DNA of 64,000 nucleotides from Pseudomonas sp. ML2-2023-3. Lineage in GTDB: Bacteria > Pseudomonadota > Gammaproteobacteria > Pseudomonadales > Pseudomonadaceae. Made by a program: the position numbers and the translations under genes. Location of the stretch: positions 134,001 to 198,000 of the forward strand of contig NZ_CP146343.1 in assembly GCF_037055275.1 (NCBI RefSeq), in the 5' to 3' direction. Under the pieces are notes generated by a model. The model saw nothing but the letters and a program-made list of their open reading frames with translations. It was not told the DNA's origin and ran no database searches. Below are positions 27,377-36,701 of this stretch, piece after piece (position 1 is the first letter of the stretch; every line of letters starts with the position of its first letter).

Positions 27377-27802
27377 TTACTCGTCAGCGTTATCGCTGGC
27401 GTCGCTGTTATCGCTGTCATCGCCATCGGCGCTGTCAGAATGCTCAGGACGGTCACGACGCTCACGGCGCTCACTGCGGTTTTCTTCAGCCTTGAGCATC
27501 TCGGACTGGCCAGTTACGGCTTCGTCGCGACGGATGACCAGGTTACGGATCACAGCATCGTTGTAACGGAAGTTGTCTTCCAGCTCAGCCAGGGCTTTGC
27601 CAGTGCACTCAACGTTCAGCATCACGTAGTGAGCCTTGTGAACATTGTTGATTGCGTAGGCCAGTTGACGACGGCCCCAATCTTCCAGACGGTGGATTTT
27701 GCCGCCGTCTTCTTCGATCAGCTTGGTGTAACGCTCTACCATGCCGCCGACTTGTTCGCTTTGATCCGGGTGGACCAAAAAGATGATTTCGTAATGACGC
27801 AT
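27377..27802 (-). CDS. rpsF: 30S ribosomal protein S6
   Basis: A 141-residue S6: [25 protein letters not shown]..., [31 protein letters not shown] core, with an acidic C-terminal tail ([17 protein letters not shown]) of the sort that RimK extends with glutamates. AAGGAG precedes the ATG. The leader contains a small hairpin (CCGCT/AGCGG at about 27828-27845) that could belong to S6:S18 feedback control. Confidence 0.98.
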   Translation of the reverse strand: MRHYEIIFLVHPDQSEQVGGMVERYTKLIEEDGGKIHRLEDWGRRQLAYAINNVHKAHYVMLNVECTGKALAELEDNFRYNDAVIRNLVIRRDEAVTGQSEMLKAEENRSERRERRDRPEHSDSADGDDSDNSDASDNADE

Positions 27803-28006
27803 GAATGCTCCTTACGGGTTGTAGCCTGCCGCTAACTAAAAAGCGGTCAGACAAGGAGTGAATGACACTTGTGTGTCTTGCCTAGAGAGGCACATATGCG
27901 CCCGCCATGACGGCAAGGGGCGCAATTGTAGAGAAGGGACAACAGGGGCGCAAGGCAATTGGTGATTATTTGAACAATATTGCATTGCAAACACCTCAAA
28001 CAACGA

Positions 28007-28090
28007 TGGGAGCGGACTTGGTCGCGATGGCATCGACGCGGTCATCCTGACACACCGCGTGATACGCATCGCGAGCAAGCCCGCTCCCAC
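28007..28090. repeat. REP-type palindromic element, family A copy 6
   Basis: Left end TGGGAGCGGACTTGGTCGCG (two changes from the family), right end CGCGAGCAAGCCCGCTCCCA. It fills most of the rlmB-rpsF gap; the remaining 200 bases hold the rpsF promoter and leader and no gene. Confidence 0.87.
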
Positions 28091-28108
28091 CGTTAAATCC
28101 GTCTGCGG

Positions 28109-28876
28109 TTACTTCTTTTTCGCAGGGGACTTGGCTTTGACGCTGCGCTGACGCAGGGCTTCGAACAGGCAAACGCCTGTCGCTACCGAAACGTTCAGGC
28201 TGCTGACACTGCCCGCCATCGGCAGGCGTACCAGGTAATCGCAATGCTCACGCGTCAGGCGACGCATGCCTTTGCCTTCGGCACCCATGATCAGGATGGT
28301 AGGCCCGGTCAGGTCTTGCTCGTACAGCTCCTGCTCGGCTTCGCCGGCAGTACCGACGATCCACAGACCGCGCTGCTGAAGCTTCTTCAACGTGGCCGCA
28401 AGGTTGGTAACTGCAACCAACGGAATCACTTCCGCTGCACCACAGGCTACTTTTCGCACAGTAGGGGTCAACGTTGCAGACTTGTCCTTAGGCACGATAA
28501 CCGCCAAGGCGCCGGCGGCATCCGCCGTGCGCAGGCAAGCACCCAGGTTGTGCGGATCGGTCACACCGTCCAGCACCAGAATCAGCGGAGCACCTTCGGT
28601 GCGATCCAGCAATTCGTTGAGCATGGCCTCGCCCCACACCTGACTCGGGCTCACATCAGCCACAACACCCTGGTGTACGCCCTCAACCCAAACGTCCATC
28701 TCGCGACGTTCGGCATTACCTACCGGCACCCGGCTTTCATCAGCCAGCGCGATCAGGGTCTGAACGCGCGGATCGCTACGACCCTCGGCCAACCACACTT
28801 GCTTTACGCGCTTGGGATGATGACGAAGCAACGCTTCTACGGCGTGGATGCCGTAGATTTTTTCCAACTGACTCAT
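28109..28876 (-). CDS. rlmB: 23S rRNA (guanosine-2251-2'-O)-methyltransferase RlmB
   Basis: A 255-residue SPOUT enzyme: N-terminal substrate-binding domain (KIYGIHAVEALLRHHPKRVKQ) and SpoU motifs 1-3, DPHNLGACLRTADAAG, LIMGAEGKGMRRL and SSLNVSVATGVCLFE, which form the trefoil knot and SAM site. It methylates G2251 in the ribosomal P-loop. The start overlaps the rnr stop by 4 bases, giving an rnr-rlmB operon. Confidence 0.96.
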   Translation of the reverse strand: MSQLEKIYGIHAVEALLRHHPKRVKQVWLAEGRSDPRVQTLIALADESRVPVGNAERREMDVWVEGVHQGVVADVSPSQVWGEAMLNELLDRTEGAPLILVLDGVTDPHNLGACLRTADAAGALAVIVPKDKSATLTPTVRKVACGAAEVIPLVAVTNLAATLKKLQQRGLWIVGTAGEAEQELYEQDLTGPTILIMGAEGKGMRRLTREHCDYLVRLPMAGSVSSLNVSVATGVCLFEALRQRSVKAKSPAKKK

Positions 28877-31536
28877 GACTTGGCCTTAGGTTTGCGCGAC
28901 CCGCCGCTTTTGGCAGCAGGAGCGGCGCCCGATTTTGGCGGGCCTTTACGATGTTTACTCGGTTTTGAAGGCTTGCCTGCATCTTTAGCAGGTGCTGCCC
29001 TACCCGACTTTCCCGGCTCCGATGTCCGACCGCCGCTTTTAGCTTCGGCCAACAGCGCCTGTTTCAATTCGCGACTCTTGCGCAGCTCGGCGTTTTTTGC
29101 GGCGGCATCACCAGGGCGATAGGCGTCGTCAGTCGTCTTTTTCACGGCCTTGGCTGGCGCGCTGCGTCGTGCAGCAGGTGCTGGCTCGACTGGCTTTTCA
29201 GTGGCCTTGGTGCCCGACTTGCCGGCATTTTTGGCCTTGGGCGCATCAGTGGTGCGATTTTTACGACCAATCGGTGCACTGAGGGTTTTTTCCGCCATTT
29301 CGAAGTCGATCTTGCGTTCGTCGAGATCGACGCGCATCACCCGCACTTCAACGGTGTCGCCCAAGCGGAAGCTACGACCGGTGCGTTCGCCCGCCAGGCG
29401 GTGATGCACAGGGTCGAAGTGATAGTAGTCACCCGGCAAGGCGGTTACGTGAACCAGACCTTCGACATAGATATCGGTCAGTTCCACAAACAGACCAAAA
29501 CCGGTCACCGCCGTCACCACACCAGGGAACGACTCGCCGACGCGATCCTTCATGAACTCGCATTTGAGCCAGTTGGTCACGTCACGCGTAGCTTCGTCAG
29601 CACGGCGCTCGCTCATCGAGCACTGCTCGCCGAGCTGCTCCAGAATCGCTTCGTCGTACGGATAGATACGCGCTTTCGGAATGGTCATCGCGCCAGCACG
29701 GCGAACGTGCGGGGTGTCCATTTTGGAATGGATCACGCTGCGAATTGCACGGTGCGTCAACAGATCCGGATAGCGACGAATCGGCGAAGTGAAGTGGGTA
29801 TAGGCTTCATAGTTCAGGCCGAAGTGGCCCTGGTTATCAGCGCTGTACACCGCCTGACTCAACGAGCGCAGCATCACGGTCTGGATCAGGTGGAAATCCG
29901 GGCGATCCTTGATGGTTTCAAGCAGCGCCTGGTAGTCCTTCGGCGACGGACCATCCTTGCCTTTGTGCAGGCTCAGGCCCAGCTCACCCAGGAAGGCGCG
30001 CAGTTTTTCCAGACGCTCCGGTGGCGGACCATCGTGAACGCGATACAACGCAGGAATTTCGTGCTTCTTGAGGAACTCAGCGGTGGCCACGTTGGCTGCC
30101 AGCATGCATTCTTCAATCAGCTTGTGCGCGTCGTTACGGGTGGTTGGGCGAATTTCAGCGATTTTGCGCTCGGTACCGAAGATGATCCGGGTTTCCTGCG
30201 TTTCAAAATCAATCGCGCCACGGGTATGACGAGCGGCCAGCAGCACTTTGTACAGCGAGTAAAGCTGCTTGAGGTGCGGCACGACATCAGCGTATTCGCT
30301 GCGCAGTTGCTTGGCCTCAGTGGTTTTCGGCTGTTCCAGGATGGTGCTGACCTTGTTGTAGGTCAGACGTGCCTGGGAGTGAATCACCGCTTCATAGAAC
30401 TGATAATCAGTCATTTCGCCGGTTTTGGAGATGGTCATCTCGCAAACCATGGCCAAACGGTCGACTTTCGGGTTCAGGGAGCACAGACCATTGGACAGCT
30501 GCTCAGGCAGCATCGGGATCACGCGCTCAGGGAAGTACACCGAGTTACCGCGAACCTGCGCTTCGGCATCCAGAGCGGAGCCGATTTTCACATAGCTGGA
30601 AACGTCGGCAATCGCCACGTATAACTTCCAGCCACCGGAGAACAGGCGCAGCTTGCCAGGCTTGGCTTCACAGAAAACCGCATCATCGAAGTCGCGGGCA
30701 TCTTCGCCGTCAATGGTGACGAATGGCAGATGACGCAGATCGATGCGCTTCTCTTTGTCTTTTTCTTCGACTTCCGGCTTCAACCGGGCCGCTTCCTTAA
30801 GGACAGCTTCCGGCCAGACGTGGGGAATGTCGTACGTGCGCAGGGCAATATCGATTTCCATGCCTGGGGCCATGTAGTTTCCTACGACCTCAAGCACATC
30901 ACCTTGCGGCTGGAAGCGCGGCGTCGGCCAGTGAGTGATCTTCACTTCGACGAACTGGCCAATTTTTGCGCCAGCGTTGCGACCCGGCGTAACCAGCACT
31001 TCCTGCTGGATCTTCGGGTTATCGGCCACTACGAAGCCAATGCCGCCTTCTTCGAAGTAGCGACCCACGATGGTTTCGTGAGCACGCGAGACCACTTCCA
31101 CGATCACGCCTTCACGACGACCACGGCGGTCCAGCCCCGAAACACGGGCCAGGGCACGGTCGCCATCGAACACCAGACGCATTTGCGACGGGCTCATGAA
31201 CAGATCGTCACTGCCATCATCCGGGATCAGGAAGCCGAAGCCATCGCGGTGACCACTGATGCGGCCGAGAATCAGGTCGAGCTTGTCCACCGGCGCATAA
31301 GTGCCACGGCGCGTGTAAATCAGTTGGGCATCACGTTCCATCGCTCGCAGGCGACGGCGCAAGGCCTCGATTTGGTCTTCTGTAGTCAGACCGAACTCTT
31401 CCACCAACTGTTCGCGAGCAGCAGGCGAGCCACGCTCGGCCAGATGCTGAAGGATCAGTTCGCGGCTAGGGATAGGGTTTTCGTATTTTTCCGCTTCACG
31501 TGCGGCCTCGGGATCGAGGGTCTGCCAATCGGCCAT
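28873..31536 (-). CDS. rnr: Ribonuclease R
   Basis: An 887-residue 3'-5' exoribonuclease (VacB). Order: winged-helix region (about 1-85), cold-shock domains, RNB catalytic domain with DGEDARDFDDAVF (metal-binding Asp residues) and TSPIRRYPDLLTHR, S1 domain (VTAVTGFGLFVELTDIYVEGLVHV), and a long basic tail (about 760-887, rich in K, A, P). It degrades structured RNA and works in trans-translation and rRNA decay. The tail is longer than in E. coli and of low complexity. Confidence 0.97.
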   Translation of the reverse strand: MADWQTLDPEAAREAEKYENPIPSRELILQHLAERGSPAAREQLVEEFGLTTEDQIEALRRRLRAMERDAQLIYTRRGTYAPVDKLDLILGRISGHRDGFGFLIPDDGSDDLFMSPSQMRLVFDGDRALARVSGLDRRGRREGVIVEVVSRAHETIVGRYFEEGGIGFVVADNPKIQQEVLVTPGRNAGAKIGQFVEVKITHWPTPRFQPQGDVLEVVGNYMAPGMEIDIALRTYDIPHVWPEAVLKEAARLKPEVEEKDKEKRIDLRHLPFVTIDGEDARDFDDAVFCEAKPGKLRLFSGGWKLYVAIADVSSYVKIGSALDAEAQVRGNSVYFPERVIPMLPEQLSNGLCSLNPKVDRLAMVCEMTISKTGEMTDYQFYEAVIHSQARLTYNKVSTILEQPKTTEAKQLRSEYADVVPHLKQLYSLYKVLLAARHTRGAIDFETQETRIIFGTERKIAEIRPTTRNDAHKLIEECMLAANVATAEFLKKHEIPALYRVHDGPPPERLEKLRAFLGELGLSLHKGKDGPSPKDYQALLETIKDRPDFHLIQTVMLRSLSQAVYSADNQGHFGLNYEAYTHFTSPIRRYPDLLTHRAIRSVIHSKMDTPHVRRAGAMTIPKARIYPYDEAILEQLGEQCSMSERRADEATRDVTNWLKCEFMKDRVGESFPGVVTAVTGFGLFVELTDIYVEGLVHVTALPGDYYHFDPVHHRLAGERTGRSFRLGDTVEVRVMRVDLDERKIDFEMAEKTLSAPIGRKNRTTDAPKAKNAGKSGTKATEKPVEPAPAARRSAPAKAVKKTTDDAYRPGDAAAKNAELRKSRELKQALLAEAKSGGRTSEPGKSGRAAPAKDAGKPSKPSKHRKGPPKSGAAPAAKSGGSRKPKAKS

Positions 31537-31697
31537 TAGATAGTTTTCACCTTGTCTATATGCGGGTTAGTTTGGCATACGCGTATTGAAACGGGAAATT
31601 TCAGGGCCACACTGGGCCTTAATAGTCCTTAATGACGCGCTTTGACGCTACCAGCCAACCGTTCGCGAAAAATTTTCAATATTTTTAATCACAACGC

Positions 31698-31726
31698 TTT
31701 ACAGGTCAAAGGGTCATCCGTATAGT
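31698..31726 (+). promoter_or_regulatory. Promoter of first tRNA-Leu
   Basis: TTTACA (31698-31703), 17-base spacer, TATAGT (31721-31726), then a GC-rich discriminator GCGCGCC typical of stringently controlled stable-RNA promoters. The same -35, spacer length and -10 recur before the second tRNA. Confidence 0.8.
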
Positions 31727-31760
31727 GCGCGCCATCGACAACGGCAACGTTGAAGATGTT

Positions 31761-31847
31761 GCCCAGATGGTGAAATTGGTAGACACGCCAGCTTCAGGTG
31801 CTGGTGATCGCAAGGTCGTGGAAGTTCGAGTCTTCTTCTGGGCACCA
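31761..31847 (+). tRNA. tRNA-Leu (CAG), copy 1
   Basis: An 87-base class II tRNA with encoded CCA. Acceptor GCCCAGA pairs with TCTGGGC; anticodon stem CCAGC/GCTGG holds loop TTCAGGT with anticodon CAG (reads CTG). The long variable arm is GATC-GCAA-GGTC, with one G.U pair; the T arm contains GTTCGAGTC. It has its own promoter and terminator. Confidence 0.97.
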
Positions 31848-31890
31848 ATTCAGAGAGTCAGAGTAGTACAACTCTGGCCCTCACACAAAA

Positions 31891-31910
31891 ACCCGCGAAA
31901 GCGGGTTTTT
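31891..31910 (+). terminator. Terminator after tRNA-Leu copy 1
   Basis: ACCCGC-GAAA-GCGGGT stem-loop with GNRA loop followed by TTTTT. Confidence 0.9.
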
Positions 31911-31959
31911 GCATTTCAGATATTCATAAGCCCCTGATTTAATAAAATTAAAACAGGGG

Positions 31960-31988
31960 TTTACAGATTCAAAAGCTCTCCGTATAGT
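31960..31988 (+). promoter_or_regulatory. Promoter of second tRNA-Leu
   Basis: TTTACA (31960-31965), 17-base spacer, TATAGT (31983-31988), followed by GCGCCACATC. Nearly the same as the promoter of copy 1, evidence that promoter and gene were duplicated together. Confidence 0.8.
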
Positions 31989-32022
31989 GCGCCACATCAA
32001 CAGCGGCAACGTTGCTGATACT

Positions 32023-32109
32023 GCCCAGATGGTGAAATTGGTAGACACGCCAGCTTCAGGTGCTGGTGACCGCAAGGTCGTGGAAGTTCGAGTCTTCTTC
32101 TGGGCACCA
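32023..32109 (+). tRNA. tRNA-Leu (CAG), copy 2
   Basis: Identical to copy 1 over 87 bases except for one T-to-C change in the variable arm, which makes its GACC/GGTC stem fully Watson-Crick. Anticodon CAG, CCA encoded. It lies at the left edge of the block of accessory genes that precedes purA. Confidence 0.97.
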
Positions 32110-32145
32110 ATTCAGGTTTACAGATTAACGCTGTATAACCACTCT

Positions 32146-32170
32146 AAAAGCCCGCGAAAGCGGGCTTTTT
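32146..32170 (+). terminator. Terminator after tRNA-Leu copy 2
   Basis: AAAAGCCCGC-GAAA-GCGGGCTTTT stem-loop ending in a T-run, same loop as the terminator of copy 1. Confidence 0.9.
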
Positions 32171-32227
32171 AGTTTCCGAAATTGCTTACCCTCCCCCCAA
32201 GGTTTCTTTATCAGCGATTCCAAAGTC

Positions 32228-32246
32228 GCATTTGATAATCCATCTC
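32228..32246 (+). promoter_or_regulatory. Possible Fur box upstream of the FecI-type sigma gene
   Basis: The 19 bases around GATAATCCATC agree with 12 of 19 positions of the Fur consensus, including the uninterrupted block TGATAATC. Iron-starvation sigma genes are usually Fur-repressed, so the position is right, but the score is only moderate. Confidence 0.35.
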
Positions 32247-32301
32247 ATCCGCATTAATATCCGGCCACCTTCAGATCGCTAGCGCGCCCACCCGGATTCT
32301 C

Positions 32302-32808
32302 GTGCCCGACAACAACGACAGGCTACAGCTCTACCTCACGCATCGCCTTGCCCTGGTCGATTACGCCGCACCTATCGTGGGCTGTCGGGCCAAGGCAGAA
32401 GACGTGGTTCAAGAAGCCTGGCTTCGTTTCAGCCAAGGCGCGGACAACCTGATCCCGCTGACGCAGCCGGTCGGCTACCTTTATCGCATCGTGCGCAACC
32501 TGGCCTTCGACCTCAATCGCCGGGCAACCCTGGAAAACCGCCACACCACACGCAGTGAATCACTGGACGAGCATATTTCCAGCACCCCGTCGCCCGAGCA
32601 GCAAGCCCTGCATCTGGACGAACTGCGCAAATTGCAACATGCTCTGTCGCGCCTGCCAGAGCGTACGCGACAGGCCTTTGTACTGCATCGACTGAACGGC
32701 CTGACGTTTCAACAAATCGGCACACAACTTGGAATCTCCGTGAGCCTGGCCCACCAATTGGTCCGCGACGCCCTGACCTACTGCGCGGAACAACTGAGTG
32801 ATGACTGA
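32302..32808 (+). CDS. FecI-type ECF sigma factor
   Basis: A 168-residue extracytoplasmic-function sigma factor. Region 2 reads AEDVVQEAWLRFSQG and VGYLYRIVRNLAFDLNRR (core binding and -10 recognition); region 4 reads LSRLPERTRQAFVLHRLNGL followed by FQQIGTQLGISVSLAHQLV (-35 recognition). It belongs to the iron-starvation (FecI/FpvI/PvdS) group and is first in a FecI-FecR-receptor set. It begins with GTG at 32302 and overlaps the anti-sigma gene by 8 bases. Its likely target is the FecI-like promoter before the receptor gene. Confidence 0.9.
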   Translation: MPDNNDRLQLYLTHRLALVDYAAPIVGCRAKAEDVVQEAWLRFSQGADNLIPLTQPVGYLYRIVRNLAFDLNRRATLENRHTTRSESLDEHISSTPSPEQQALHLDELRKLQHALSRLPERTRQAFVLHRLNGLTFQQIGTQLGISVSLAHQLVRDALTYCAEQLSDD

Positions 32809-33763
32809 CAATCCGAACCCGATCTGGGAAACCGCACTGGACTGGCTGCTGCTGATCCAGGAGAACCCCCACGACCACGAACTGGCCGAACGCTTGAGTC
32901 ATTGGCGAGCCAGCGCTCCCGAACATGACGCGGCGTATCGCAAGGCCCTGAAAGTGTGGCGTTTGAGCGGTGAAGCCTTGAGTTCGCCGATTGCCGCAGT
33001 GCCCGCGCCGGTGACTCTACGCCCTCCCACACCCCTGAGCCGACGCAAGCGCGCACTGGTCGGCGCTGCCGTGGCCGCGAGCGCCCTGCTGATGTGGGGC
33101 CCCGACTGGCAAGCGATACAAGCCGACTACCGCAGCCCAATCGCTGAACACCGCACCATCGCGCTGAGTGATGGCAGCCAGATGCTTCTGGACAGCAATA
33201 CACTCGCTGACGTGCAGTTCAACCCTGAGCAGCGAGAGATCACGCTGGTGCGCGGACAGGCTTTTTTCTCGGTGACACACGATGCCAACCGCGCCTTCTA
33301 CGTAAACGCCGGCGACGTGCGGGTTCGCGTGACCGGCACTGCGTTTGCGGTCAATCTGGGCGACAACGGCGTCGATGTCAGCGTCGAGAGCGGGACGGTT
33401 GTCGTGCAAACACCGCAATCCTCGACCTCGTCCACACACCTGCTGGGCCAGGGCGATCAACTGCACTTCACTGCAAGCGATCAGCACACCCGCATCGCGC
33501 AATTGCCCCCGGAGCAAATCGCCCCGTGGCGGCGCTGGCAGCTGGTGGCTGTTGATCAATCGATCGATGACGTGATCATGCAGTTGCGCCGCTATCAGCC
33601 CGGCCTGATTGTGCTGACCGACAAGGCACTGGGCCAACGCCGCATCACCGCCGCCCTGAACTTGCGCAATCCAAAAAGCGCATTGCAGGCCGCAATCGCC
33701 CCATTGGGTGGGCGCCTGCAAGACAGCGTGCCGTATACCCTGATCGTCTCGACCAAGCCTTAG
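32801..33763 (+). CDS. FecR-type anti-sigma/transmembrane signal regulator
   Basis: A 320-residue FecR protein. The cytoplasmic DUF4880 part (about 1-75: ALDWLLLIQENPHDHELAER then LSHWRASAPEHDAAYRKALK) binds the sigma factor; one membrane helix (KRALVGAAVAASALLMWG, about 83-100) follows; the periplasmic FecR domain has EHRTIALSDGSQMLLDSNT and FYVNAGDVRVRVTGTAFAV; the end (PGLIVLTDKALGQRRITAAL) resembles the receptor-contacting STN-like segment. It passes the signal from the receptor to the sigma factor. ATG at 32801 overlaps the sigma gene. Confidence 0.92.
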   Translation: MTDNPNPIWETALDWLLLIQENPHDHELAERLSHWRASAPEHDAAYRKALKVWRLSGEALSSPIAAVPAPVTLRPPTPLSRRKRALVGAAVAASALLMWGPDWQAIQADYRSPIAEHRTIALSDGSQMLLDSNTLADVQFNPEQREITLVRGQAFFSVTHDANRAFYVNAGDVRVRVTGTAFAVNLGDNGVDVSVESGTVVVQTPQSSTSSTHLLGQGDQLHFTASDQHTRIAQLPPEQIAPWRRWQLVAVDQSIDDVIMQLRRYQPGLIVLTDKALGQRRITAALNLRNPKSALQAAIAPLGGRLQDSVPYTLIVSTKP

Positions 33764-33824
33764 TCATCTCAGAACAGCTGCACCTCACTCCGGCAGTCTT
33801 TTAAAACTATTTTCATTTATTTCT

Positions 33825-33852
33825 GGAAATCCTGCGGCACCAAGAGTCTTTA
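33825..33852 (+). promoter_or_regulatory. FecI-type ECF promoter before the receptor gene
   Basis: GGAAAT (33825-33830), 16-base spacer, TCTTTA (33847-33852). E. coli fecA has GGAAAT-N17-TCCTTT. It lies in the 120-150-base gap between the anti-sigma and receptor genes, exactly where a sigma-regulated receptor promoter is expected. Confidence 0.5.
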
Positions 33853-33917
33853 CCTACGAACGTCACTGATAAAGATTCGCATTAGTGACTATGGCGTTTC
33901 ATTTCGTAGGTCACTTC

Positions 33918-36701
33918 ATGCCCTCTTTGCGTTTGCAATGCGTCAGCCTCCTGCGCTGCCGATCGCTGTCCATGGCCCTGCTGCTTGGGTTGCCTGCGCT
34001 GGCCATTGGCGCCAGTCCTGTGTCCAACGTGCAAACAAAACAACAGCAGTTGCCGTTGCATTTCCAGATCCCGGCCCAGCCATTGGCCAGCGCCCTGATT
34101 GCGTTTTCCCAGCAGTCGGGCTGGCAGGTCAGCGCGGAAAGTGCATTGCTCACCGGCCTGAGCGGTTCATCCGTCGATGGCAGCATGAGCCCCGAGAAAG
34201 CCCTGGCCCGCCTGCTACGCGGCAGCGGCCTGCAATGGGAGGTCACCTCCGCCGACAGCGCCTCCATCCTGCCGCCTGCTGAAAACGATGTGCTGCAGAT
34301 CAAAAGCACGCCAATCACGGCCATAGACTCGGTGTTCCAAGGCGAACAGGTCATTGACCGGCATATGATCGAAAGCCTGCCTTCAGGCAATGGCGATATC
34401 ACCAGCCTGCTGCGCACCAACCCCAACGTACAGTTCGATAACAACCAACTGAGCAGTAAGACCCCGGGGGAAATTGCCCCTGCCGATATCAGCATCAACG
34501 GCGCAAGGCCCTGGCAAAACCTGTTTATCGTTGACGGCATGAGCATGAACAACGATCTGGACCCCGGTGGCACCAACGATGACTTCGATGAAATGCCGGG
34601 CCGCAGTCAGGGGCTGGCACTGGATACCGATCTGCTCCAGGACATCAAGGTCTACGACAGCAACGTACCCGTGGAATTTGGCGGCTTTAACGGCGGCGTG
34701 GTCCAGGCCAATACCCGCGACCCCAAGGCCGACTTTCACGGCAAGCTCTCGGTACAAATGTCACGCTCCGAATGGACCCGCTATCACCTGAATGAAGATG
34801 ACCCGGACCTCGACAATTTCGAGGCCGGCTTTGGCAACAACAGCCAACCCGACTTTAAAAAAATCATCACCCGCGCCACTCTCGAAGGGCACTTGAGCGA
34901 CAACTTCGGTTTGCTGGGCAGTTTTTCGCGCAAGGACTCGACCATGCCCACCCGCGTGTTTGCGGTGTCCAACCAGACCGATACGGCCAATGCGGCTGAA
35001 GTACAGACCCGACGCATCGACAATTACTTTCTCAAGGCTGTCTGGCAGGTCAACGAGGACTGGAAGCTGGACGTGAGCCTGACCCACGCCCCGGAAACCG
35101 CCAAGACATTTGGCCCCAGCGCAATCTTCTCCGCTCGCGAAATGGAGGCTGGCGGCGATAGCCTCAGCGCACGGCTGGTGTGGAATGCTGCGCTGGCCCG
35201 AGTAGAACAAAACCTGAGCTGGAGCAAACTGAACACCTCCCGCTACTCCGACAGCGACTACATGGTTTTCTGGCGCACCTCCACGACCAAAAACTGGAGC
35301 ACCTCAGGGGCGGCTACCGAGGGCGGTTTTGGTGATATTGAAGAAACCCAGAGAAGCCTGGCTTACAAGCTCAAGGCCGACTGGAACAGCTTCAGTTGGC
35401 TGGGTGTTAACCACGCCTTGCAAACCGGCCTTGAACTGTCGCAAAACACCGCCAGTTATGAGCGCAACACGCCATACAACAGCTACACCGTCGCCGCCAC
35501 AAGCGCTTGCGTGGGCAATGACCCCTACTGCTCGATGGGCACCACCCTCACCGATGGCTGGGACGGCCAGTACGCTAAAAAGAAAACCCTGAGCCAGGGC
35601 AAAACCAGCCTCGACACCCGCACCTGGGCGTTGTACCTGCAAGACGAGATGCGCTACAAACGCCTGACCGTAAGGCCCGGCGTGCGGATCGACGGTGATG
35701 ACTACATGAACCAGACCACCGTGGCACCGCGCCTGGCGATTGAACTGGACGTCTTCGGCGACAGCTTGACCCGCATCACCGGCGGCGCCAACCGCTACTA
35801 CGGACGCAATCTGTACACCTACCGCCTGCGTGACGGCGTCGCCGCCATGGGCACCGAATACACCCGTGCCAGCCAGACCTCCGACTGGGTACTGACCAAG
35901 CGAGTGGCCAACGACAGCAAATTCAACCAGCTCAAAGTACCTTACGATGACGAACTGACCCTGGGCCTGAGCCATGTGCAATGGAACACCGAGTTCGCCG
36001 TCAAATACGTAAAACGCATGGGCCGGGAGCAAGTCAGCCGCGCCTGGGGCTCGCAGATCGGTGAGCCCTCCGATGACACGGCCACCCTGGCAGCCAACTA
36101 CTACACCTACTACAACGGCGGCAAAAGCGACGCCGACATCTACACCCTGACCATCACCCCGCTGCAAGCCTTTACCCTGGGCAGCACCCGCACTTCAGGG
36201 CAGTTCGCCATGGACTGGAGCAAAATCCACAACACCGGACTGTCCAGCTATACCGCCAATATTGGCGCCACCTACGTCGAAGACCCGACCATCCAGTACG
36301 ACGGCAAGTTCATGAAGTACTCCGACATGCCAGCGGCCAACTACAACCGCCCGTGGACTGCGCGCCTGACCACCCTCACTGAAATCGAGCCACTGCATCT
36401 CACCTGGAGCAATTTCTTGCGTTATCGCGATGGCTATCGCCGCATCGCCGCCACGGGCAAGAAAGTCCAGCACGAGGGAAAGGACGCTTATGTCTGGGCA
36501 CAGACACCCTTTTCCGGAGCGCTGACCTGGGACACCCGCCTGGCCTAGGAGATGCCCACCGCGAAGGAACAGACGGTGTTCGTCAACCTCGACGTGACCA
36601 ACCTGCTGGACAAGAAGATCGTCGGCGCCACCGAGACCAGCGGCCTGGCTACCTATGAAGTCGGCCGTCAATTCATGCTCGAAGTGGGGTACACGTTTTG
36701 A
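33918..36701 (+). pseudogene. TonB-dependent transducer-receptor, interrupted by an in-frame TAG
   Basis: A FecA-type outer-membrane receptor. Order: signal peptide (SLSMALLLGLPALAIGA), STN signalling domain (about 40-115: LHFQIPAQPLASALIAFSQQ, the part that contacts FecR), TonB-box-like DVLQI, plug (ISINGARPWQNLFIVDGMSM, then VEFGGFNGGVVQANTRDP) and a 22-strand barrel with a Cys pair in one loop (CVGNDPYC). At 36546-36548 a TAG interrupts ...TWDTRLA; the same frame continues with EMPTAKEQTVFVNLDVTNLL... to GYTF and TGA at 36699, the proper C-terminal strands. A Tyr codon at the TAG would restore LAYEMP. Start at 33918 is preferred; 33891 or a GTG at 33885 are possible. The substrate is unknown. 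Confidence 0.85.

Noticed and set aside
31761..32109. Repeat pair of a CRISPR-like array or mobile element
   Set aside because: The repeated sequence is a complete tRNA-Leu with promoter and terminator; only two copies occur and there is no array structure.
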